IMG/VR virus record: IMGVR_UViG_3300042866_002428
Location: 1 to 24,184 of that record
From: a virus
Length of the DNA: 24,184 bases
Strand: one strand, 5' to 3'
Shown here: positions 4,965 to 9,343 of the stretch, piece after piece
Layout: each line of letters begins with the position of its first letter
Numbering within the stretch: the first letter of the stretch is position 1
Position numbers and translations under genes: made by a program
The notes under the pieces: generated by a model
Database searches by the model: none
What the model was told of the DNA's origin: nothing
The model's input: only the letters and a program-made list of their open reading frames with translations

Positions 4965-5387
4965 ATGGCAACTGCAAAAGCAACGCCAAAGCAGAAAGCA
5001 AAAGCACTAATGGCAAAAATTGCCAAAGCAAATGTGAAAGCATCAAAACTGCAAGTGAAACAAATTTTTGATCATTCAGTATTTGCTGAACAAATGTACA
5101 AAGCATTGCAAATGCCAAAAATGCCAGTAGGCGAGAATGCCCGCATCTGGGCAATGCAAAATGGCATTGCAGTTTTGCAGTATGAAGTGTGCGCAAAAAA
5201 ATCAACGCTGAATGACAAAGGGATTATGCGCCCAGAGTTGGCAGTGTTGGCAATTATGCAAACACTGATCAAGCATGATGCAAAGTTGTTGAATGTTGGA
5301 TATGTACGCTTTGCAGTGAATGGTACGCCAACTGCAAGTGATGTAAGCAATGATGATGCATACAAAGTTTTGCTTTACCGTAAATAA
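4965..5387 (+). CDS. family B protein, Lys/Ala-rich N-terminus, AT-rich copy
   Basis: A 140-residue protein of unknown function. The ATG at 4965 has GAAAGGG seven bases upstream and is preferred over a TTG at 4941 that lies inside the 5' hairpin. Residues 1-35 are rich in Lys and Ala (MATAKATPKQKAKALMAKIA), like a flexible nucleic-acid-binding tail. The body contains GENARIWAMQNGIAVLQ and ends YVRFAVNGTPTASDVSNDDAYKVLLYRK. The gene at 6618 encodes a paralogue: compare ASKLQVK with ASKEQVK, GENARIWAMQNGIAVL with GERRQWCLDNGATVL, and GYVRF with GYLRV, with matching length. The two genes differ greatly in base composition, this copy being AT-rich. It is a single-gene unit with its own promoter and terminator. 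Confidence 0.8.
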   Translation: MATAKATPKQKAKALMAKIAKANVKASKLQVKQIFDHSVFAEQMYKALQMPKMPVGENARIWAMQNGIAVLQYEVCAKKSTLNDKGIMRPELAVLAIMQTLIKHDAKLLNVGYVRFAVNGTPTASDVSNDDAYKVLLYRK

Positions 5388-5410
5388 ATAAAGCAAAACA
5401 AAAACAAAAG

Positions 5411-5441
5411 ATACGGGGCAGAAATGCCCCGTATTTTTTTT
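5411..5441 (+). terminator. intrinsic terminator of the 4965 gene
   Basis: ATACGGGGCA (5411-5420) and TGCCCCGTAT (5425-5434) form a 10-bp stem with a GAAA tetraloop and an eight-T tail. Confidence 0.9.
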
Positions 5442-5659
5442 GTATTCATAAAGGTTCATAAAGAAAAATTACTATTGTGTAAGTTTACAATTTGTGTTTG
5501 TTTTATGTACCCAAAATGGTATTGCATAATTATACTAAACTATGCATAACTATGCATAAAATCGTTGCGGGAGTAAGATTTGGGGGTTGACATCCAAATC
5601 CAACTCCCGCCTGGCCTAATCTTACATGAGTGTAATTTTACATACCTGTAAGTTTGGAA
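5442..5659. repeat. TGTAANNTTACA array 6 and phased TGCATAA repeats
   Basis: Within the 334-bp gap between 5388 and 5721 there is an exact site at 5478-5489, then a 16-bp-phased trio starting at 5615 (degenerate CCTAATCTTACA), 5631 (exact, TGTAATTTTACA) and 5647 (half). TGCATAA occurs at 5523, 5543 and 5553, at 20- and 10-bp steps. An imperfect hairpin GCGGGAGT (5567-5574) ... ACTCCCGC (5603-5610), with an inner ATTTGG/CCAAAT stem, takes the place of the perfect hairpins of the other gaps. No gene is seen. Confidence 0.65.
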
Positions 5660-5693
5660 TAAAAAATAGCCTACGAGTTTCCCCGTAGGCTAT
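5660..5693 (-). terminator. intrinsic terminator of the 6255-5722 minus unit
   Basis: On the minus strand ATAGCCTACG (5684-5693) and CGTAGGCTAT (5666-5675) pair over 10 bp and run into six T (5660-5665). It lies 29 bp past the stop of the gene at 5722. Confidence 0.85.
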
Positions 5694-5721
5694 CTTTATG
5701 GTGTTGTAAGTTTAGGTATCT

Positions 5722-5919
5722 CTATAATCCCCACACCTTGAGCCAAGTCTCCATGATGACCTCGGCTTGTGCCTCGTTCACACATGGCATGCGGAATAGA
5801 TGGGTGTCTGAACTATCTCCCGTTGGGCTGGCTACCCAGATGACAAGGATATTGTCTACCCGTTCTATTGCTACGGGCATCCCCTTCATTCGGATATTTG
5901 GTCTTGTTTGTGTGTTCAT
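5722..5919 (-). CDS. small conserved-looking phage protein
   Basis: A 65-residue protein of unknown function. AAGGAGAA lies eight bases before the ATG, a strong ribosome-binding site. The sequence alternates short strands (MPVAIERVDNILVIWVAS) and a C-terminal helix (NEAQAEVIMETWLKVWGL), so a small alpha/beta fold is likely. It is the last gene of a unit that also holds the genes at 6046 and 5960 and is followed by a terminator. No motif gives a function. Confidence 0.7.
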   Translation of the reverse strand: MNTQTRPNIRMKGMPVAIERVDNILVIWVASPTGDSSDTHLFRMPCVNEAQAEVIMETWLKVWGL

Positions 5920-5959
5920 TGATGTTCTCCTTTTGTTGGTTGATAATGCTGGGTCGGGC

Positions 5960-6049
5960 TTAGATAAGGCTGAGTAGTGTGGATAGTGTCATCCAAGTGA
6001 GACCTAGCACTACTACTGCCATAAGTATACGGTATGGGGTGGCGATCAT
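5960..6049 (-). CDS. 29-residue single-span membrane peptide
   Basis: A very short gene whose ATG overlaps the TGA of the upstream gene (ATGA), a classic translational coupling. The product begins MIATPYRILMAVVVLGL and ends with TLLSLI; residues 8-29 are hydrophobic and fit one membrane helix. It lies in the otherwise empty 126-bp gap between the genes at 6046 and 5722, in the same direction. Its location as a coupled downstream gene parallels the 30-residue peptide at 2963. Function is unknown. Confidence 0.5.
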   Translation of the reverse strand: MIATPYRILMAVVVLGLTWMTLSTLLSLI

Positions 6050-6255
6050 CGGGATGAACCTAACCGCTTGCTGAGTTCCTCGGTGATGCCGTAAAGGTAA
6101 TCGTACTGGCTACGGATATCGTTGATATCGTCATTGTCGGTAGTTACCTCATCCAGATCGGCAAGGATATCCGAAACTAACTGATGGATATCCTCGGCTG
6201 TTTTTCTTACACTTTTCTTGTGGGCTACATGCCCCTTGAGTTGGATAGTGTCCAT
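6046..6255 (-). CDS. small helical charged protein
   Basis: A 69-residue protein of unknown function. GGAAAGGTAAGG stands directly upstream of the ATG. After a basic start (MDTIQLKGHVAHKKSVRK) it is mainly helical with heptad-like Leu/Ile positions (IHQLVSDILADLDEV, then YDYLYGITEELSKRL), so it may dimerise by coiled coil. It is the first gene of the unit 6255-5722. A 7-bp-arm hairpin (6276-6294) in its leader, ending five bases before the ribosome-binding site, resembles the leader hairpins of the other cassettes. Confidence 0.7.
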   Translation of the reverse strand: MDTIQLKGHVAHKKSVRKTAEDIHQLVSDILADLDEVTTDNDDINDIRSQYDYLYGITEELSKRLGSSR

Positions 6256-6549
6256 TGTCCTTACCTTTCCGTAATGTAGGGGTACTTCCCCTACTGATAT
6301 AACCCTACCCTATCCCCAACCCAATTACAACTACCAAAGTGTTACAGTTTGATTACAATTTTGGGGGTCGAAATGTTCTGGTAAGTTTACATAAAGCCAT
6401 AAGCTCTAATCTTACACAGGGCCATATATGTTTAGTATGGTGTAATCTTACATGTTCATCGAAGTGTCATAAAAACATTCACTAAATGAGGCGGATACGG
6501 GGTGGGGCTACGCCAGGCTAACCTTCTAAACCTACCTAATGGGGTACGC
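6256..6549. other. leader and spacer with array 7
   Basis: Together with the terminator to the right, this 362-bp gap (6256-6617) holds no gene. GTAGGGG-TACTT-CCCCTAC (6276-6294) is a hairpin in the leader of the 6046 gene, with TTATAT (minus) just upstream as a possible -10. The array here is sparse: near-sites at 6380-6391 (first base mismatched) and near 6407, and one exact TGTAATCTTACA at 6441-6452, the last exact copy I see in the window. Confidence 0.55.
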
Positions 6550-6584
6550 AAAAAAGCCCCGACCCATTGGCTGGGTCGGGGCTT
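6550..6584 (-). terminator. intrinsic terminator of the 6618 gene
   Basis: AAGCCCCGACCCA (6554-6566) and TGGGTCGGGGCTT (6572-6584) make a 13-bp GC-rich stem followed on the minus strand by a run of T. It lies about 35 bp past the stop. Confidence 0.9.
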
Positions 6585-6617
6585 GGGGTGGGGTGGGGTT
6601 GCCCCCACCCCTAACCG

Positions 6618-7070
6618 CTAGGCGGTTCGGTAGATATAAACTAGGTTCGCCCGTGGATCACTTGGGTTCGCTTGGGCGGTAGCACTATCCAATACCCGTA
6701 GGTAGCCTAGTTTGCCAATGAATGCGCAACCCTTGACACTTGCCAAGGTGCTAAGGCGCTCCCGAAGGGTATTTTCGGGGCGGTCACTGATGGAGCGACG
6801 GACGATGGTAGAGATATCTAGCACCGTTGCCCCGTTGTCTAAGCACCACTGGCGACGCTCTCCGCCGTTGGTTCGGGTTGCCGTCCGCAAGTGTGCCGCG
6901 ATCATTGGGGCATTGGTAGCGGTTTCTAGTGCCGTCCAGTAGGCGAGAATTGCCTTCTGACGCTTAGCGTCATCGGCTCCCGTATCTACAGGCTTCACTT
7001 GCTCCTTACTTGCCGTAGCATTGTGGGACGCTACCGCCTTGGCGATAGTCCCCTTGGTGATCTTAGCCAT
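6618..7070 (-). CDS. family B protein, GC-rich copy
   Basis: A 150-residue protein of unknown function, paralogous to the 4965 product. The N-terminus is Lys/Ala-rich (MAKITKGTIAKAVASHNATA) and leads into ASKEQVK. A central GERRQWCLDNGATVLDIS corresponds to GENARIWAMQNGIAVLQYE, and the end GKLGYLRVLDSATAQANPSD...YIYRTA corresponds to the C-terminus of the paralogue. GGAAGG lies eight bases before the ATG. The gene is GC-rich by eye, in contrast to the AT-rich paralogue, although both sit in the same type of cassette (promoter, 5' hairpin, gene, terminator). This pairing, like family A, suggests repeated import of homologous genes from different sources. Confidence 0.8.
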   Translation of the reverse strand: MAKITKGTIAKAVASHNATASKEQVKPVDTGADDAKRQKAILAYWTALETATNAPMIAAHLRTATRTNGGERRQWCLDNGATVLDISTIVRRSISDRPENTLRERLSTLASVKGCAFIGKLGYLRVLDSATAQANPSDPRANLVYIYRTA

Positions 7071-7089
7071 TGTATTGCCTTCCGTTATT

Positions 7090-7123
7090 GGTAGGGCGTT
7101 ATTGCCCTACCCCCATAACGATA
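7090..7123 (-). promoter_or_regulatory. -10 and 5' hairpin of the 6618 gene
   Basis: On the minus strand TATCGT (7118-7123) lies six bases before the perfect 8-bp hairpin GGTAGGGC-AATAAC-GCCCTACC (7090-7111), which is followed by AATAAC and the GGAAGG ribosome-binding site. The loop sequence belongs to the same AAYAMC type as the hairpins at 1803, 2544 and 4927. No clear -35 is seen. Confidence 0.45.
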
Positions 7124-7200
7124 CACGGGTGGAAGGTTACACGCTACCACCTAGCCCAAGTTACCCGCCAGTAAACCCTTACGGGGTAAGGACTTGGTGA

Positions 7201-7254
7201 TATATGACCGATATATCCGCATAATGACCAATTCTTCCCGCATAATGACCAATT
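7201..7254. repeat. three direct repeats (AT)ATGACC at about 21-bp period
   Basis: TATATGACC (7201), ATAATGACC (7221) and ATAATGACC (7242) recur at 20-21 bp. The last two sit in an identical 17-bp unit, CCGCATAATGACCAATT. This is two helical turns and fits tandem operators, upstream of the 6618 promoter. The rest of 7124-7375 shows no gene or other signal. Confidence 0.45.
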
Positions 7255-7375
7255 TTCGATAGGGGTGGGGGTATTGACCCCCCACGACAGAGGTTCGCCC
7301 CGCCTTCGGGAAGCTAGCATTACCCTCTTCCGATATGTACTCAATTTTTGTAAAATATGGGGTGGGGGCGGGGAT

Positions 7376-7409
7376 ATAAAAAAGAGACCGCACGAGGCGG
7401 TCTCTTTTC
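7376..7409. terminator. bidirectional terminator
   Basis: AGAGACCGC (7383-7391) and GCGGTCTCT (7397-7405) form a 9-bp stem with an ACGAG loop. The plus strand continues with TTTT and the minus strand with six or more T (A-run 7378-7383). On the minus strand it would end the FmdB-like gene transcript; on the plus strand it insulates the region to the right. Confidence 0.8.
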
Positions 7410-7410
7410 T

Positions 7411-7524
7411 CTTAGTGAGCTATAACGGTCCTAAGATAGCGAAACTCATGCTGCCGTGTTTGCGGGAACAAACAGGATCGACAGCACCACGAGTGCGCAT
7501 ATCTAGTATAGCAGCAATATTTTT
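7411..7524 (+). ncRNA. 23S rRNA helix 69-71-like segment, possible small RNA
   Basis: Positions 7420-7444 reproduce a universally conserved stretch of 23S rRNA, about E. coli 1913-1936, which is also the core of the I-CeuI target. I see one substitution: TAAGATAGC where rRNA has TAAGGTAGC. The flanks are not rRNA. TGAG (7416-7419) and CTCA (7445-7448) pair exactly around the segment, and CTTAG (7411-7415) can pair with CTAAG (7431-7435). A second hairpin, TGTTTG-CGGGAA-CAAACA, follows at 7457-7474 inside TGCTG/CAGCA, and a T-run ends at 7524. No plus-strand promoter is evident. On the minus strand the segment would be in the 3' UTR of the FmdB-like mRNA, antisense to rRNA. Whether an RNA is made is unknown. 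Confidence 0.4.
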
Positions 7525-7531
7525 TTGGGGG

Positions 7532-7714
7532 TTATTTGCGGGTGTTCCGGTAGAATCCAGTTCCTTTGAGTTCAATTACAGGAGGGGAATAGATTTGTTT
7601 TCGGAGGTTTCCACAAATATCACATATTAAATTTTCGGGTTGAATGTCTTCCAGAATTGATCTTTGTTCAGCATACCTATGATTGAGGGTACAGGTGTAG
7701 TCGTAGTGTGGCAT
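7532..7714 (-). CDS. FmdB-family zinc ribbon protein
   Basis: A 60-residue product starting MPHYDYTCTLNH. It resembles the FmdB/CxxC_CxxC_SSSS regulatory-protein family: an N-terminal PxYDY strand, a first ligand group (Cys 8, His 12 in place of the usual second Cys), a second knuckle CDIC (31-34), and the family-typical end VIELKGTGFYRNTRK. Such proteins are common small zinc ribbons in bacteria and phages, with no settled biochemical role. I place the start at 7714 because an upstream in-frame ATG would overlap the divergent promoter. TATACT (plus 7726-7731) would give a leader of only about four bases. The mRNA would end at the terminator at 7376-7409 after crossing the rRNA-like segment. 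Confidence 0.75.
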   Translation of the reverse strand: MPHYDYTCTLNHRYAEQRSILEDIQPENLICDICGNLRKQIYSPPVIELKGTGFYRNTRK

Positions 7715-7725
7715 AGAGAATATAA

Positions 7726-7743
7726 AGTATAGCATGGTATAAT
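7726..7743. promoter_or_regulatory. overlapping divergent promoters for FmdB-like and nuclease genes
   Basis: On the plus strand an extended -10, TGG-TATAAT (TATAAT 7738-7743), ends exactly six bases before the nuclease ATG at 7750. On the minus strand TGC-TATACT (plus 7726-7731) serves the gene starting at 7714. The -10 boxes are six bases apart, so the two promoters must exclude each other. TATAGCATGGTATA between them is nearly palindromic. Confidence 0.65.
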
Positions 7744-7749
7744 ATTTGT

Positions 7750-8151
7750 ATGTACGAATACAATGTGAAGAAGGTGACTAAAATCGTTGATGGCGATACG
7801 ATTGATGTGGATATTGATTTGGGGTTTAATATTTCGTTTTCGCAACGGGTGAGGTTGGCGGGGATTGATACCCCTGAGTCACGCACCAAAGACCTCCGAG
7901 AGAAGGCTCTGGGGCTCGAGGTTAAAAATAAAGTGAAGGTTTCTATGGAGAGCGCCAAAAAGGTTGTTATAAAAACGGAGCTGCCTGATAGCACCGAAAA
8001 GTATGGGCGCATTTTGGGTTGGGTATATTTGGATGGGGCAACCAAATCTTTGAACGAACAACTCATCGAAGAAGGCTACGCATGGGGATACATGGGCGAA
8101 ACCAAAATCAAAGACTTCGATGCCCTCCTCGCCAAGCGCAACAATAAATGA
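7750..8151 (+). CDS. staphylococcal-nuclease-like endonuclease
   Basis: A 133-residue protein of the thermonuclease (SNase) family. KIVDGDTIDVD (11-21) is the first strand pair with the calcium-binding Asp. RVRLAGIDTPE holds Arg 35 (general catalysis) plus Asp 40 and Glu 43, and KYGRILGWVYLDG holds Arg 87. These catalytic residues happen to fall at the same numbers as in the S. aureus mature enzyme. LNEQLIEEGYAWGY matches the C-terminal family region. No signal peptide is present, so the enzyme should act in the cytoplasm, for example in host DNA degradation or DNA processing. The -10 box ends six bases before the ATG and no ribosome-binding site exists, so the mRNA is predicted to be leaderless. 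The stop overlaps the start of the ferredoxin gene (ATGA). Confidence 0.9.
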   Translation: MYEYNVKKVTKIVDGDTIDVDIDLGFNISFSQRVRLAGIDTPESRTKDLREKALGLEVKNKVKVSMESAKKVVIKTELPDSTEKYGRILGWVYLDGATKSLNEQLIEEGYAWGYMGETKIKDFDALLAKRNNK

Positions 8152-8393
8152 AAGTCTGGATTGACCAAGACCTATGTACTGGAGATGGACTGTGCGCCGA
8201 GATCGCACCCGATGTGTTTACGATGATGCCCGATGGTTTGGCATATGTACGCGAAGGGGACAAAATATTTGCCTCTTCTGTGGGAAACCCCGAAGGAGCC
8301 GAAGGTATGGCATCTTTTGGCGATGATCGACTGCAAGATGTGATCGAAGCTGCCGAAGAATGCCCCGGCGAATGCATATTCATCGAACCATAA
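8148..8393 (+). CDS. single-cluster ferredoxin
   Basis: An 81-residue ferredoxin of the actinobacterial 3Fe-4S type that usually serves cytochrome P450 or other oxygenases. MKVWIDQDLCTGDGLCAEIAPDVF carries Cys 10 and Cys 16, with Asp 13 where 4Fe-4S proteins have a Cys; Cys 72 in EECPGECIFIE completes three ligands, and Cys 76 is extra. The middle (residues 30-62) is a longer loop than in the shortest members. The start overlaps the nuclease stop, so the two genes are coupled. The 2OG-Fe(II) oxygenase gene converges from the right, 82 bp away; the gap has TTTAAAAGAC direct repeats but no clear terminator. A phage-borne electron carrier may support a host or phage redox enzyme, which is inference. 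Confidence 0.85.
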   Translation: MKVWIDQDLCTGDGLCAEIAPDVFTMMPDGLAYVREGDKIFASSVGNPEGAEGMASFGDDRLQDVIEAAEECPGECIFIEP

Positions 8394-8474
8394 GCCCGCA
8401 ACAGCCACACCCCATAGTCACCCAATAGTCACTTTAAAAGACTTTAAAAGACTTAGTACTTTTCGTGCCACCGG

Positions 8475-9041
8475 TTAAGGAGTCTGATTCAAGCCCTGAC
8501 GGAAATCCAAGTTCATTACAAACCTGAAAGGGGATAACACGGGACTTGACCCGGCGTGGAATGTATTACCATCAAAAATAATAGCCCGACCTTTTTGCGG
8601 GTACACCGTATCCACAAGATCCCAAGCATTATCAAAAAACATTGTTGGACCATCCGAATAGTTAATATAATATATACAAACCATATGGTCAACCTTAACC
8701 CCATCCTCATACCCCAAATCAACATGAGGAACATGAGGCTCATATTTACTGTACGGAGGACAAGGAGAAGTCACATTCACCTTCGCTCTAAACAAAGTGA
8801 TATTTCCACACTCCCGCACAATCGCATCAAACAACGGGCGGATAATCTGCAAATGAGGAGAAGAAGCCTTCTCTCCATGCATATACAAATGATGCGTCAA
8901 CTGATCCGGGGCATGAGCCCAAAGTTCATCCCCAGAATTAATATGGGTAGGTTGAAACCGATAAGGAAACTTATTAGAAGAAACATACTCCAACAACGAA
9001 TCCTGCTGCTCTGGGGTAATAAAGTTATCAATTATTTTCAT
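8475..9041 (-). CDS. 2-oxoglutarate/Fe(II)-dependent oxygenase
   Basis: A 188-residue protein of the prolyl-4-hydroxylase-like 2OG oxygenase superfamily. The iron ligands are visible as His 106-Val-Asp 108 (PHVDLGYE) and His 162 (FHAGSSP), and Arg 173 (SPFRFVMNLDF) is the expected 2OG-binding residue. The core DHMVCIYYINYSDGPTMFF fits the double-stranded beta helix. Such enzymes are frequent in phages; proposed substrates are proteins or DNA bases, and none can be deduced here. The ATG has no ribosome-binding site. It lies only three bases after the 3' end of tRNA-Asn, so tRNA processing would yield a nearly leaderless mRNA. It is the last gene of the large minus-strand transcription unit. 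Confidence 0.85.
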   Translation of the reverse strand: MKIIDNFITPEQQDSLLEYVSSNKFPYRFQPTHINSGDELWAHAPDQLTHHLYMHGEKASSPHLQIIRPLFDAIVRECGNITLFRAKVNVTSPCPPYSKYEPHVPHVDLGYEDGVKVDHMVCIYYINYSDGPTMFFDNAWDLVDTVYPQKGRAIIFDGNTFHAGSSPVLSPFRFVMNLDFRQGLNQTP

Positions 9042-9044
9042 AAG

Positions 9045-9117
9045 CTGGCGAGGTAGGGATCGAACCTACGACAAGCGGATTAACAGTCCGCTGCTCTGCC
9101 TACTGAGCTACTCGCCA
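9045..9117 (-). tRNA. tRNA-Asn(GTT)
   Basis: The minus strand folds into a full cloverleaf. The 7-bp acceptor stem is TGGCGAG/CTCGCCA with discriminator G, the D-arm is TAGCTCAGTAGGCAGAGC, the anticodon arm is GCGGA-CTGTTAA-TCCGC with anticodon GTT, and the T-arm is GTAGG-TTCGATC-CCTAC. CCA is not encoded. The 3' end is three bases from the start codon of the oxygenase gene. Confidence 0.93.
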
Positions 9118-9122
9118 TTGTA

Positions 9123-9203
9123 TTACTTGATCAACAGTATGGCAATTGTAATTGCATGAAGTGTGAAATACACTGCATGCGTAATCTTATCTTGTTTTGA
9201 CAT
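9123..9203 (-). CDS. 26-residue membrane peptide between two tRNAs
   Basis: A very short gene with one of the strongest ribosome-binding sites in the window: AAAGGAGG six bases before the ATG at 9203 (another in-frame ATG at 9209 abuts the site and is too close). The product starts MSKQDKITHAVYFTL, with a hydrophobic C-terminal half (AITIAILLIK) that could insert in the membrane. It fills the space between tRNA-Thr and tRNA-Asn in the same direction, and the tRNA-Thr 3' end lies just one base before its AAAGGAGG. Function is unknown. Confidence 0.55.
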   Translation of the reverse strand: MSKQDKITHAVYFTLHAITIAILLIK

Positions 9204-9218
9204 TTTCATCCTCCTTTG

Positions 9219-9290
9219 AGCCCGATGAGGGAGTCGAACCCCCGACCCCTTCATTACAAGTGAAGAGCTCTACCGCTGAGCTAATCGGGC
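9219..9290 (-). tRNA. tRNA-Thr(TGT)
   Basis: The minus strand folds as a cloverleaf. The acceptor stem is GCCCGAT/ATCGGGC with discriminator T, the D-arm is TAGCTCAGCGGTAGAGC, the anticodon arm is CTTCA-CTTGTAA-TGAAG with anticodon TGT, and the T-arm is CGGGG-TTCGACT-CCCTC. CCA is not encoded. It would read ACA, a codon favoured in the AT-rich phage genes. Confidence 0.93.
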
Positions 9291-9343
9291 GTGGAATAGC
9301 ACCATTATAAGTATCAAGATAATACCACTCGTCATCAAGAGGT

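Noticed and set aside
7411-7524. A complete or partial real 23S rRNA gene
   Set aside because: Only about 25 bases match rRNA; sequences on both sides diverge at once, so it cannot be an rRNA gene or an assembly chimera with rRNA.
7265-7630. Plus-strand open frame of 121 codons
   Set aside because: It crosses a terminator, the rRNA-like segment and the antisense of the FmdB-like gene. It has no start signals and its product looks like translated non-coding DNA.
9045-9290. tRNA genes as prophage attachment sites
   Set aside because: Both are complete cloverleaves inside a phage operon, with no integrase gene nearby and no direct repeat of their 3' ends in the window.
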